Made by a program: the position numbers and the translations under genes
The notes under the pieces: model-generated
What the model was told of the DNA's origin: nothing
Databases searched by the model: none
Seen by the model: only the letters and a program-made list of their open reading frames with translations
Part shown: one piece after another, positions 10,462-25,400 of the stretch
Layout of the letters: every line of letters begins with the position of its first letter
How positions within the stretch are numbered: the stretch's first letter is position 1
Source of the DNA: Cydia pomonella
Lineage: Eukaryota > Arthropoda > Insecta > Lepidoptera > Tortricidae
Assembly (NCBI RefSeq): GCF_033807575.1
Contig: NC_084728.1
Span: 11,029,331-11,093,330 of the forward strand
Direction: 5' to 3'
DNA: 64,000 bases

Positions 10462-13400
10462 TCAATTCCTCTCAAACGGGTAATGCGGTGAATCCTTCCA
10501 CCATTTGACGTCGATGGTGCGGTATCCTTTGTCGAAGGACGCCATCTTCTGCCTCTCTTCTGCGCTGAGCTCGAAGTCGAAGATCTGTATGTTCTGCTCC
10601 ACTCGGGACCGGGTCACGGACTTCGGGGTGGGGGTTACGCCGAGCTCCCACTGATGATAAAAAAACAAAAATATATTTTTATTGAAATTTCTTATACATA
10701 TAACTTTGGACCCGGGTTTGGCCACTGTGAATATCATTTCGCTTTGTGTGGTAGGGCACAGCACAGGGGATGCCATTCCAGATCTAGAGCAGAGCCCAAC
10801 TGAGGAAGTACCTCCACCTTACAGAAAACCGCAGCCAAATAACACTAGACCCTACTCATAGTGTTGTGTTCCTGCCGGTGAGTAAGGTTGCCAGAGTGCG
10901 GAGTTTTAGGGTTGGCAACGCGCATGAAACACCTCTGGAGTTGCAGACGTCCATAGGCTACGAAGACTGCTTACCATCACGCGGGCCAAAAAAAGGTGAG
11001 TATAGTGACTGGTGTCATCTTCATACAATGTATATCCTTAAAATGCCAAATTTAGCAAAATTGCATTGAGATGTCATCCGTTAGCGTAGGCACCCTTCCT
11101 TTTTGAAAAATACTATAGGGTCTCCTATGCCTCCTCTATCCTATCCTATCCAGATTTCCTGTGTATAATTGATTATAAATAAAATAGAATAAATGTTACC
11201 AAGTATCTCAGCGCGATCTGCGGTACAGTCTTGTTATATTTCCCCGCTATAGCGCCGAGGGCCGCGTCGTCGACTCGCGGCGGCGGCGCGGCGGGCGCGG
11301 CCTTGCGCGGGAACAGGGAGCCGAAGGGCGTGTAGCCCGTCACCTGGATGCCCTGGGCGCGGCAGTACGCCAGCAGCGCGGGCTGCTGGAGGTTCAGGTT
11401 TAGCTGGATTGGGGAGAAATAACAAAATATTACGTAAAACTAATACGAATCGGCGATGGCGGGATAACTTAGACTCCTTTTTGAGGGACTGGTCGGTCGT
11501 AGCTCAAAACCGAGATGAGTGGAAGAAGAGGGGGGAGGCCTTTGCCCAGCAGTGGGACACAATGGGCTCGTTATATATTATAGAAGCCACCGCGCTGCCA
11601 TTGTGAGCGGTCGTGTTTGCGTTGCATCTCAATCGCTTATCAGTTACAATTATATTGTACCTATTTTCCTGTTACCGGGTGTCGTCTCGGCCACTTGTTT
11701 ACATAACAAGTGATTGTTCGAGATGGTTCTTGTGTGATCTGATTATTCGTTACGAATAAATAACCCATAGACATTTCAATATGTCGAATTATAAAAGTGA
11801 CGTGTTAGTAAACTATCCGTACGACACAAATACAAATAGTGACATAGTAAAGTGCTACCACTGTGACACAGATAACAAAATAAAAAACTTCTACGATTGG
11901 TTGGACAATCAAACAAAAATTAAAGTACTTTCCTGCGAAAAATGCGACAAAAAGTCATGCTTCAAGTTATTTGCGCATACAACAGTTTCCAGAAATAAAG
12001 ATACGAACCAAATGGTACCAACGACAAAATACTACACCTTTTGCGTTGCAGAGAATAAGACAAGACAGGGCCGTGGCCCAGAATGCACGGGCAAGGACTG
12101 TAAGCAGCCTACTTACACCAGAGTAATAGATCAAGATAGATTTGTTAATAAGGAAATTATATCATGCAAGTTCTGCGGTACAGTAAATGAAATTACTGCT
12201 ACGAGCCCTTCACTGAGAGACTCGCCCAAGATACGTCGCGTTGGTGAATGGATCACTATGAATCATCATCAACAGATGCGGCGCGATAAAGAAAAACTGA
12301 ATATAGAAAAGTTCAATAATACCCACAACCCAAAATATAAAAATATTCAGGTGCCCACTCAAAACAGATTTGACGCGCTCAGAAATCTTGAAGATAACAT
12401 GGTAGTTGACGAGGAAATCGCGTCACTACACTCTATCGACCAAAATAGTGTAGCAAGCATGAGCGGATCACGAAAACGTGCAACATCGCCTGTTAGCGAC
12501 ACAGTCCCCAAAAGAGGTAAAGCTAACAAACCTGGTGCATCGTTTCAACAGGATCGACGACCACAAGACAAAATTAATGCAAAATTAAATAAACCTTCTC
12601 CGGAATTAAAAAGTGATCAGACAACAAAGAAAGCCTCACAGCAGTCACCGCAGAAAACGACTTCACATAAAAAACTACCGGCGGTTGTGTGTACACACGA
12701 AGGATGGGTAGAGTCAACATATATGTTTAAAAACATTACAGAAATCGCACGTCTACACAATTCTGACCTAAAAACAGATAAACGTTCCGGTAAACTATTT
12801 TTCACACCAAGACAATTAGAAAACAGAAAAACACTAATAGAAGATTTAAAAAAACGATCGGGTTTCGAATTCCATACATATGGGACCAAACTCGAAAGGA
12901 AACCGTCAAAAAAAGTAGTAGCCAAAGGAGTCATAACCAGTGGCTATAATGAAGATGAAATAAAACAAGACATTAAAGAAAGATACGGTATGACACCAGA
13001 ACGGACAGTACCACTACGAAACTCGGCACTCGTGTTAATATTTAGTGGTGAAACGGATATGAAAGACATTAAAAACATTACAACTATCTTATACCAAAAG
13101 GTAAAAATAGAAAAATACAGGGTAAAACCGACAGCTGTTACTCAATGTAAAAACTGCCTTGACTTTGGTCATGTTCAAGCACACTGTGGACGTAAACATG
13201 TATCCGAAATCGAGACTGAACAGAACGATGACAGTAAACTCATAGAAATATGCTCAAAATGTCGTCAACCGGGGCACACAGCTAGGCAGGCAAAATGCCC
13301 TTTGTTTCAGGAAGAAATTAAGAAGCAACGAGAAAGAAGACTTCGTTTCCAACAAGCTAATAAAGAAAAATCAACATCTAATACTAAACCTGGAAAACAA

Positions 13401-16400
13401 CAAAAACATATTTCATCTGCTATTGCGAAACCGGAAACTTCATACGCTCAGGTAATTACTAAGGAGGAAGAAACCTTGTTAGGTAAAGAAGACATAATAA
13501 ACAGGATGTTTACATTGTTCCAAACAATGCAACAACAATTTATGAATCAGATGCAACAACAAATGCAGCAACTCATTCAACTTATCAGAAATGGATAATA
13601 AAGGCAAGAGGATTACAACTAAGAACCTCAGAATCTTTCATTGTAACGTTCAGGGACTTAGAAACAAATTTACCGAGATTAAAAACCTAATAACAAAAAC
13701 AAATCCACACATAATAGTGCTAAACGAATGTAGGGTTGACTTCGAAAAACAGAAATATAACATAAACGGCTATGACAAACTATATGATATGAGAAAAGTT
13801 CATCTTGGAACAGCTGTATATTTAAAAAAAGGACTGCGATGGAGTCAAATTGAGGTAATACCGGGGCATAGCAACAACGATAGAAAAATCGAAGGGGTGG
13901 CTGTTAAACTGACGACAAACTTTGAGACGGGAGAATCTATCATAGTAAGAGGCATATATATACCCATAACAGGATATAGAAATATTCGAGAAGAGGTAGA
14001 AGATCTTCTCGAAAGCAGCGATGCAGTTAACATCGGAGACTTAAATCTCCGAATGATACAGTTGAATCACACTAGAACTGTCGGTGCTGGACTCGAAGTG
14101 CAAAAACGTATCGATGATGGCCTATGTAAATTAAGACATACAGGTTTACCTTCAAGACCATGCCATGCAGGAAACGGTATACTGGACGTAGCTCTAATTA
14201 CTGGCGAAGCAAGACATTCAAACGTACATTGTAAACATCTCGAATCAGTATCTTCAGATCATCTGCCCTGGCTTTTCTGTATGGATATTGACATGGAGGA
14301 AGAACAAAATGAAACTAGAAACATGCGACTCCTATATGAAGATGAAGGTCTAGCCAAACAATACATTGAGCTAATTGAAAATAACATCGATCCAAGTGTG
14401 CAGCTACAGACTGACGAACAATGCGAATTGTATATAGAAAATCTTGAAAAAACAATCAACATGGCTCTGGATATTGTCGTACCAAAAAAGATTCAGGATA
14501 AAAAAGAATTACTGCCATTGGAAATACAAGACATGATCAAGGAACGCAACGCTGCTAAACGAAATGTAAAGAGGACTGGTGGGCATTTGCAAGCTAGAAT
14601 CAACTACAATAACGCTAAAAAACAACTTCAAAAAGCATTACAAGACTATAGAGAAACTACGTGGACAAAAATAATAGAAAACACTAAAGACAACAGAACA
14701 AAAATGTGGAGAATTCAAAAATCTTTGAAAAACCCACCACAAAAACTCCCCCAACTTGAAAGCTGTAACACTGAAAAAGACACGATAGATAAACTTGTCG
14801 ATGCAGCATTAGTGAAGGAATCCCCCATACAAAAAATAGACGAAGGTAATGAGCAATACACACCGTATCAACCACTTGAAGAATGTAATGTTTTAGAAGT
14901 AAAAAAAGCTATTTACTGTTTTAAAAACAAAAAAGCGCCTGGGCCAGACCACATCAAAGTAGATGCATTAAAGTTAGCGGGTCCTGCATTTTATTGGGCT
15001 TTGACTAAAGTTATAAACTACGTCCTAATAACCGGTTCCTATCCAAGGAGGTGGAAATTGGGCGAATGTATTTTTCTACATAAAGCTGGGAAAAATTACA
15101 AGGATGCTAAATCTTATAGACCCATTACTTTACTAAATGTCATGGGTAAGGTTTGCGAAAAAATATTATATAGCCGCATTCTGAAGGCATGTCAACATTA
15201 AGTTCCGGATTACCAACATGGTTTCATGCATAAACGAGGCACGGGAACACAGATTCTACGCACATCTAAATATATTTCAGATGCTTTAGAAGAAGGGCAT
15301 AGCGTTGCTATGATATCGACAGACTTGAGTAAGGCTTTTGACTCAATAAACCACAAAGGCCTTACATTCAAACTAATAGAAAAGGATATCAGCAATAATA
15401 TCATCAAAATGATTGAAAACTATCTGTTGAATCGAAAGGTGCGTGGAAAGTTTCGAACAACAATTGGAGATGAAGTAGAAGTCCCTCACGGAGTACCTCA
15501 AGGGTCCATCCTGGGGCCTCTAATATTTAATCTGTATGTGCATGATATACCGAAGTCAAATATAGCCGGGCAGATGCTTTCACAGTATGCCGACGATTTG
15601 TGTATTTTAAATTCAGCACTTCGACCGGATCAAGCTACACGACGTGCTACATGGGCTGCCAATCAAATAGTCGATTATTACGAACGTTGGGGACTACGTT
15701 GCAACGTTGATAAAACAGAGTGCATAATGTTCACTAATAAAAGAGTACGTAGTGTACGAAACCCAAACGGTTATAAACCGACAGTCAAATTAAAAGGAGT
15801 CCATCTTGAATACAAAAACTGTGTTCGATACCTTGGTGTCCAACTAGATAAACGACTAAGCATGAACGAACATGTCAAAAGCGTCGTAAGAAAAGCTAGA
15901 AGTGTCAGAGGAATGTTAGCACCTATAATCGGCTACTACTCGAAAGTAAACATAGAAACCAAACTAAGGGTAGTACAGGCATGCCTCTTGCCTATATTAG
16001 ACTATGGAATAGTACAACTACTCCCTCGAGTAAGCAAGACGAACCTTTTAACTCTTGAAAGGCAATACCGCATGGCTCTTAAGTCTGCGGGAGGTTTTCC
16101 TCGTTCAATACCAACAGAAATGTTATGGGACTTACTGGATGAAGATCCATGGCATCTAAGACTTCATGACTTACACCGAGACATGCTAGACAAACTTAAT
16201 AACTTGTGCATTCCAGGACTAGAGAACCCTGGTCCACAATATGTTAAGTACGGTCAATACAACCCGATGATGTACAGCAACAGAATCGGCGAAATAGATT
16301 ATGTTAGCAAAAAAGACAGAAATAAATACGTGAGTAAAAGGAGTCTACCCTCAAGGGAACATGTTTTAAAATAAAAATTCGATTAACAAATAATGAAACA

Positions 16401-19400
16401 GTGTAATAACATTACTAACGTAGGTTATAACACTTGCTTGTGAGCCATAAATTGGCTACACGACATAAACTAAATGTATAGATCTTAAAAGACATATTAC
16501 ATTAAGGACACACCGCCTTTTTGCGGACATATTTATATGTAACAAAAATGATAAATAATAAAGAACTTTCTATTCTATATTCTATTCTATTCTATTATAT
16601 ATTATATATAATACGAAATGGTTATTCGAAATCATTTTGTTTTCTTACATTCTGTGACCCATTCTACACCATAACTTTACCCCCTTAGAACCACATGCAT
16701 TGGCGGCAGTCAAGTGATAGTGTCTGAGTCACAAAATAGTTTTTGATATAATCGTGATATTAATAGAAAGCTTTTCAGTCGAGTACCGTGTTTACTAAAC
16801 ACTGTTTAGGCAACGAAGCTTGCTGAGTTGCCTAAGTAAGGTACGAGTTTTAAAAGCTTGATTATTAAGTATGTCACTATTGTATACAATACTTTTTCTA
16901 CGAGTCATCTGAAATAATACTTATTTTTAATATAAAATTAATGAAAATTGATGACTATCTCAGTAGTCTCCTATAGGAGCGTGGCAGCACGTGATTGGTA
17001 TTTTTATTTTATAGTTGACTACAGCGTATCGAAAAAACCATTATAATTGACTTGGGTGCCCATAAATGAAAAGTACGCAATTATAGTTTGGTATACGAAA
17101 TCTTGGTTCAACCATAACAGTCGACGAGTAGAAAAAAGTTTTATTAAATTAGTTCTTAAACTTACCTCGACTTGCAGCATCGCAGGCTTCACATTGCTCG
17201 CTTTAATGAGCCTCTCGAGTTGCTGCTGGTTGAAATTGGACACGCCGATAGACTTGGTCAGTCCCTTATCCCGGACCGCCATCATGGCCTGCCATGTGTC
17301 CAGGTAGTCGGTATTGTCGAACGTGTTGTTGGCCTGTAAAGTAATAAGTTAATAACAATCAGTCTCGAATCAAGCTTGTATGCGTTACATCGCATTACAA
17401 TTCCTCACTTGTCTTTGATGGAGTGCCTCTAAGCAGGGCTCAACAGTTTGAACTATTGAACCTTGCTGTGGTACTTGAGTACTTCGGACCTAAAACTGCC
17501 AGGTTTACTCTCCATAAGTGAGCGTTTGTGATCCAGTTAGGCCAAAAGATACTCAAGATTTGCCTTAAGCATTTGTTCACAAACATCATGGACTTTTGTC
17601 ATTAGATCTTTGATTTGATTTGAAGAACCTCAATTTATCCCATCCACCAGCTTAAGTACTTCCTAAATCGTTGCCATCTGGTCTCTGAAATGCCTAGAAT
17701 CTTAAATAAAAAAATAAATATTATATGACATTATTACACAAATTGACTAAGTCCCACAGTAAGACTCAAAAAGGCTTGTGTTGTGGGTACTTAGACAACG
17801 ATATATGTAATATATAAATAGGTACTTAAATACATAGAAAACACCCATGACTCAGGAACAAATATTCATGCTTATCACACAAATAAATGCCCTTACCAGG
17901 ATTTGAACCCAGGACCATCAGCTTCATAGGCACGGTCACTATTCACTAGGCCAAACCGGTCGTCAAAACCTTGAACTTGTAGTTTCGCTTTGTAAGTTAG
18001 TGTTGGCTGCTTTCTTCTTCCAAGGTTTTTAATTTTCAGCAACCAGTCATTGTTCGGTGTTGGTGAAGATTGTTAACGTTTTACGATCCGGTTTTGATTG
18101 ATTCGAGTTTTAGTAATAAAACGAAACTGACTGGGACCTAGACTTACATAAGTGCCGACGGGCCAGTGGATGAGGTACAGGTCGATGTACTCCAGCCCCA
18201 GTTTCTCCAAAGAGCGACGCAACGCCGGCTCTACCGCATCGCGCGCATGCGCGTCATTCCATAGCTGGAAATTCAAGTTTATTGTAAGGAAATCATAGAC
18301 TTAATTATTTTCTATAGACGCACGTGGGCGCAATGCGACGAAATTAAAATACCATGGAAATATTCCTGATAACATACCAAAAACTACCCAAGTAATTTGG
18401 TCGGGATCATTGTTCCCCTTAAAAACGGTGGGCAACAAAGTCACTCAGGACTTTTTAGAAATAGGCAGAAAATAAAAGTGATACTATGACAAGGACAAAC
18501 AATAATAGCGCTTTCTCTGCTACTCCTACTGAAAGTTCCATAAGACCATCCCGTTTGGTCATCTCCCCCCCATCTCCCACGTCTAATCCAGTTAAATACT
18601 ATTTTCATAAAAGAAATAAACGCGTAAAAAGATAGAAGTTCTCACAGGTAGAATTCATTTACGCTAGCTACACCATCTTCGCAGCGGCAAGTGTGGCAGC
18701 GCCACTACAGTAAAGGTGGTCTTCACAATAGATGCGGGTTTACTGGTATGCAAAACCAGTGTTTGTGAAGTAACTCACCTTTGTAGTGACGAATAAATCT
18801 TCCCTCGTCACCGTCCCGTCATCAATCTTCTTCTTGATGGCTCGGCCGACCTGAAACATAATAAAGCCTATTTGAAACGTTAACGAATTGTTTCATGATG
18901 CCTTATTACAGTTTTTCGCATAACTTTGATAATGAATCGTTTATTGGTCACAATCATTGTGTTACAAGTTGAGAAAGCGTTGGGACCTCCTAGTAAGTAT
19001 ATCATACTTGTGTCGAGGACCCCCCTTGTCTAGCAGCAAGCAAAGATACATTGAGTGAGTAAGAACATTTTATCTAAGAAAATTTCGTGCTTCAAATTTG
19101 AGAGGTAAACTAGATGGCGCTGTACTGCTTCATATATTTTGCGGTAACTCTGATTATCAAAAGTTGATGTTTGACAATTCAGTGACCGCAAAACATATAT
19201 GGCGCAGACGGCGCAGTACAGCGCCGTCTGTTTTGGATGTCAAACTAAGGGGCACGTTTTTTACTTAGACTTTACCTCTCTATTACAATAAATTCTCTTT
19301 GCAGCAAGTTAAGGGTAAACAACCAATACAAGACTCGTTAATTGGATACCGGAAGTAACAAATTATAATTACGCTAACTTTTAGTTACAATATTGCAAAA

Positions 19401-22400
19401 AACTGTTGCACTAAATAACGAGGCAGCGGTTTTACCGTTTCCTTTGGGGTCTCTGAGTCTTCATCAAATATTTGGCTTCGTAGCACTGCAGTCGGAGACT
19501 AACGAGCGCGAGCGAGGGCAACGCGTTCCCTGCTGCAGAATTAGCAATGTGCAACATTCTAAAAATTCATTCTAAGAATATTCTCATGCAAGGTTTTTTT
19601 TAATGCAGTACTTTATTTCAGCGAGATTACACAACATGTTTTAAAGACGTTACAGACAGATTCCATTTAGAAAGTTCCCGTTCAGATTCGGGACGACTGC
19701 TTCATTTAATATTTACGTCACTCATTGGCGCATGTTTCAAGTGTTTAGAAATCGAAACAAACTGTAACACGGTTTGGCAATAACGTGCAGAAGAAAATAC
19801 CGAGAACATTTTTTAATGTAGGTATTAGGCAGCAAACGAGCAGACGAGCCGCCTGATGGGAAGCAGTCATCGCCGCCCATGGACATAAGCAACATTGGAG
19901 GAGCCACTTATGCGTTGCCAATCTTTGAGAACCCTAAATATACTTGCTTCATGAAGAACCCCATGTCATAGCGCAAGGGTAACACCTCAGAAGGTAACTC
20001 ATTCCACAATTTTGGGTCAAACCGAGCGAGATGCCCGCTTGTTCTTGGTTTGGCACGTGTCGAGAAACCGTGACGTGGTCGTAGTTTCATGGGAACTGCG
20101 CAATGTTTGAAAATTCTCTTTGGCATTGCTATGCAGAATTGCGAAACCTTAAGATGATAGCCTAATAAAATAAAGTTCACATGACATAAATGTGCGCGGC
20201 GTCGACATGGTGATACCCAGCGTTAATGCTAAATCTTGCTACCGTTTATTTTACCTTTTTGTCCATAATCTAGCGTAGAAATTACATCTCACCTCTCTAG
20301 CGATTAATAAAATTATAATTTAAAATTTATATGTCCTTATCCTTCTGTGCACACATATTTAGAGTTATAGTCTAGATCTGAACTGCTAATGCTGTAATTT
20401 CTGATATTGTCTGTAACTTGTTTTGTGAGACAAATAAATAAAATAAAATAAAAAATAAAATTAAATCGCCCATACCATTGTCTTCTGCGTCATTCGCCGT
20501 TCACGGGGAAGTACCTCCTCCATCCACGTGACAGGGAGGCACCATTCTTTACATCGTACCTGAGACTCCGTGTCGTAAATGTGCGCCGTGTCGATGTGTC
20601 GATATCCCGCTTCGATCGCCCACACCACCGCGTCTTCCACTTCGTGTCCTTTAGGCTCGACGCGCCCCTGACAGACAGACAAACACATTAAATGTATATC
20701 TAACAAATGCAGCAGTCAGACATGTAAAGGACAAGAGATACAGTTAGTAGTAAAAGCGTGTGTAAGTGTGTAGATTACATCAGTAAAGTTTATCAAGTGT
20801 CTAAAAAGCTGCAAAAATGTACTAGGACCACTTTTTTTGTGTTGGAACATATGGAAAATAAATCGAGAAATCAAAATGTTGCACTTAAATTGCTGTTTGA
20901 CATCGCATCTATTGCTCCTGCAGATGATGAAGCCGATGAAAAGTATGAGACCTGATAGGATGATGTAGATGTAGTGTAGGGACCTAGGGACGCTCAGCCG
21001 GAAACAGGCAGGTTGTCGATCGCTTGTAGCATTCATTCATCCGAATTCCTTTGAGTTGGAGCTGCAGGTTACTCGGTGGCATTCCCACAATATCCTGCTC
21101 AAATCTTCTTGTTCTCCTGCAGAACAGATGACATCTTAGACTTATAGGATGCTCACTTTATCAGAGAAGCCAAGCCATGTTCCAAGGCCGAAGGTCGGCA
21201 CACTGTTGTTGTCGTTGAGAGAGCGCCACGGGGCCAGCCCGCCGCTGTGCAACGCTAGCGCCATCTGTGAGATAAACACGTGCGTCACATCATTCCTTCA
21301 GCCTATTCCAAGCCTATTCTAAGCCACTGTGATCGGTCAAACTTGTAGCAAATGGGTGAATATCCCAAGCAATAAAATTTGATGGCAAGACTGAAAACGC
21401 TGGTGCAGAAAGTCAAAATAGTCATATACTATTTTTTTTTGGAAACATCTCTTAGCTATCGACCTCGGGCAATAACTAATATTAAAATATTAAATAATTT
21501 AATAATTGAAAAAAACAAATAAAGGCCCAATTTTTCATTCAGGTGGGTTATATCCGGAACCCAGTTATTCTTGTTTAATGCCGCATAACTCCAAAACTAT
21601 ACAAGATTTTTATTTTATTTATTCATTTTAATTAACACAGTACAACAGTTAAAACTAAAGCACTGTGAAATTACATATTGAACCTAGACAATCTAGACAT
21701 GTATAATTGGAAAGAGTTGACATGAAACATCAAAATACTAATTAGAATACAGGTGACACTTATAACACAGAGGAGGGACGAATATCCATCATCTCGCTGA
21801 ACCTCAGACATTCATCACGCACTGACATCCATCTACTTGCAAACACATCACATTCAGGCGCTGATGCGAGGAGTGAATTCAAGCTGCGTAAAGCTCGAAC
21901 AAAAGGAGCGTTCCTGCGCGACACAGTTCGGGAACCCGGCACAGATAAAAGACAGCGATTACGAGGCCGAAACTCAAATCTAGAAGGTGTTGGGACAAAC
22001 AGACGCACTACTTGTGTTGTTAACTCGACACAGTCAGAGTCACCGCGTAAGATATTACAGATTGTAGTGAGAAGTGCTGAGCTGCGTCTTACCTCTAGGG
22101 AGTTAAATCCCATCATTCCCAACAAAAACTTGGTAGGATAAAGGAATGGGTAATACCCGTACATTTTTTTGTATAGGAAGCGCAAGAACACTTTCTGTAC
22201 TTTTTCCAGTTGTAAGACATATGTTGTCTCGTAGGGACACCAAACGACAGAGGCCGTCTCAAGCTTACTCCTCACTAAGGCATTGTAGAGCAGTTTTATT
22301 GTTCTTGAGTCAGTAAAATCCCTGGCATTTCGAATGACAAATCCCAACCTCTTGTAACAATTACGGGTCAATGCATTCAGGTGCTCATGGAAATTGAGAC

Positions 22401-25400
22401 GAGAGTCTAGAATGACACCGAGATCGCGGATGGAGCTAACACGAACTATTGCGTCTGAACCCAAAATATATGTGTAGTTAAGTGGATTTCGTGCCTTGCT
22501 AAAACTTATAACCGCACATTTAGAGACATTAAAGGATAGTCTATTTTTTACGCTCCACTCGCGCAGTTGGTCAAGATCCTTTTGAAGAGATTCACAATCT
22601 GAGATTCCTTGTACTCCATAGATCAACTTCAAGTCATCGGCATAAAGAAGGCATCTAGCGAAACTCGGAACGGATGCCAGGTCATTAATCATTATACCGA
22701 AGAGCAAAGGACCCAGTACCGATCCCTGACTGACGCCAGACCTAGTCTGATAAGCGTTCGATATAAAGCAGCCATGTTGCACATATTGACTCCTATCGCG
22801 GAGATAACTAGCGAAGATATCAAATTAGTTTTTAGTTTACTATAATACCATATCAATAAAGAACCCTTTAAAATATTACTTGCTTACTAACTCATCAATG
22901 AATCCCCTTATTATGCGTAAAGAAATTTGTCCGGCAAAATAATCCTTATTACCGCGGACAAATTTCATCGACGTTTATTGGCTAAGTTTGACTTCGTACG
23001 CCCTCCCGCCTCCTGCGCACTTTGAGAGTCAGTTGTGCCGCGGCTCTCACCGCAAGAAGACGTCGATGTGATGCCGAATAGATCCGCTACACACGTAGTA
23101 ATGTCATTTCGATGTTACAGGGACAAAAAAAATATCATTCCGGAGTATGCTATATCTTTTTTGTTTCATATTTGTTATTTTTCAAATATTTACAGATCGT
23201 GTATTTTGTACTTGTGAGTTTAAATGTCGCGATAGTTAAAGAATGTGGGATTTAGTTATTTTTTTATAATTTTATTTCACCTCGGTTTATCATTCCACCA
23301 ATTTCATTCCGGTGATTTCGGTGTAGTAAAATGGCTTTAATACCCACCAGAATGAAAATAACACCGGAATGATATCAAAAGTAGGTTGAGTTTTATATCA
23401 TTCCCTTGCATACTTATCATTCACGTGCGAGTCATTTTTTTCTTTCCGGTGGAAAAATGTCATTCAGGTGGAGTGTTATATCATTCCTGTGTATACTTAT
23501 CATTCACGTGCAAGTCAATTTTTTTAATCTCCGATAATTCTCAAAAGGCTTCAGATATCAAGTGCTCTGTAAGAGGCTTATCAAAGAACAGTCTGAGGTG
23601 TCGATTGACATTAAAAGAAAAATCAAAGAAACGTAAATAAAGAATTACACCGGAATGACATAAAAAACTAGTACTGTTGAGATTGACCCAAATGCAAATT
23701 CGATTCAATGGGGACATCCGCTCAACACTCAAATTTGATACTTACGATTGTAAAATTGTATTTGATTCTAGCTTAAGAGAACTTAATTTAGATTTTTAGA
23801 AGTTTTATAGATTTTTAGGCTTATGCCACAATTGTTCTTAATTTTTTTGCGTAAGGGACACTACTTATTTCCTTAAGTATTGATTTTTAAAAATATATAA
23901 TTATTTCATTAATGTAGTTTTTTTTAAAGAAGGTACATATATGTAATCAGATGTACCAAGTTTAGAAATTTTATTAAATTTGAATCCGTTTATTGATTAC
24001 CCTGAAACTGATTCGTCTACTACGTTTGTCCCTTACGACATTGGAAATTTCCACTGTCGATATAAGAATGGCTTTACTTAAGTAATATCCTTATATAGGA
24101 AAATAGAGAAGAACTACTTCGTTTCTTTATCTTATAAATCTCGGAAGGTCAAGACAATTTAATATAATCAGAGTGTAAAATAGATTAATGTTCCTTCACA
24201 ATACATATAAGAAACACAGTCAGTATTATAATATTTTTTTCGATACGCTGTAGTCAATTATAAAAAAAAAATTACTAATCACTGGCCGCCGCGCTCCCAA
24301 AACAAAGACTAAACGGGGACGGACGGGCGAGCGGGGGACTTCGCGCGTTTATGTCTTTTGTACTACATTTTGTCTACTAAGATACTGTCCAATGTTCATT
24401 CATTATTTAGATTTATAGTACAAAAAAGTATTTTATACAATCGTTATATAATCAAGCTTTACTATCTCGTAGGTACCTTACTTAGGCAACTCAGCAAGCC
24501 TAAACACAGTACTCAACTGAGAAGCTCTCTATTATATCACGACTGTATTTTTTTTATTAGAGATAAATCACAATTACAGAATATTTGATCAAAAAGTATC
24601 GTTAAACCACAATGGTTTGTCTCGATACTCCATTCCGCAGTATTTAATAATTAACACGTTAAACGCCAGACCAAAATATTCATTTTTTCTTAAAAAAAAA
24701 CTTGATGTAAATTCAATTATTACTTTGATATGTATATAGATATATATTTTATTTTGTTATTGGAGGTTTAGTTAAAAAGTTATTAAAAAAAAAATAACTC
24801 GCGGTCACCGATGACCCCCGTGGCGCTGTGAAGTTCATATTTCAAAAACCGTTACCATGACGCCACGCCGGTCCCCCCGCCGGCCACGCCGGTCACTGTG
24901 CCGGTCATTATACTGTCACATTCGCACCCGCTAAAATATGCTTATAATATAAAATTTAACTGCTTTGGCATTGTGTGACAATAGCTTGGTTTGGCAATTC
25001 CTGCTACTGGTTCAAGAAGATACGCTGTTTTTGTTTATTTTTGTTAATTTTGGGTTTTTATGATGTTTTTTTTGTGGAATGCATGTATCAGGTGTGTGTC
25101 TGCATTGGGAAATTTATTTTTTCTTATTTTTTGATAATTGTCGTGTATCTCCAGATAATTGAAATTAATTTCTATTAATTATATAATTATTGCAAATACT
25201 TAATTATATAAATTATAGAATTAAAGCTGTGATTTGAAAAAAATGCCTTGTTTTTTTCATTTTTTCAACAAATCTACTATGTCACTAACTGCACCCACGT
25301 CCCAAGCCACCGTTTTACTAACGAGCGCCATGCCGGTCCCTTGCATACAACGCATTGCTTATAACTACTACACGCGGCGCAGGATAGCGTCTTAAAAACA

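Larger units (their letters stand above)
11583..16594 (+). mobile_element. Full-length Jockey-like non-LTR retrotransposon
   Basis: The 12-bp target-site duplication TTATATATTATA occurs at 11571-11582 and 16595-16606, giving a 5012-bp insertion. A 198-bp 5' UTR precedes ORF1 (11781-13598). ORF2 (13591-16374) overlaps ORF1 by 8 nt at ATGGATAA. The 3' UTR ends in a TTCTATTCTA-rich tail. ORF2 has an apurinic-type endonuclease and a reverse transcriptase but no RNase H, as in Jockey/CR1-group elements; the exact clade needs a tree. It lies in AKR1 intron 7 in the opposite orientation. The single stop in ORF2 and the perfect duplication suggest a fairly young insertion. Confidence 0.9.
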
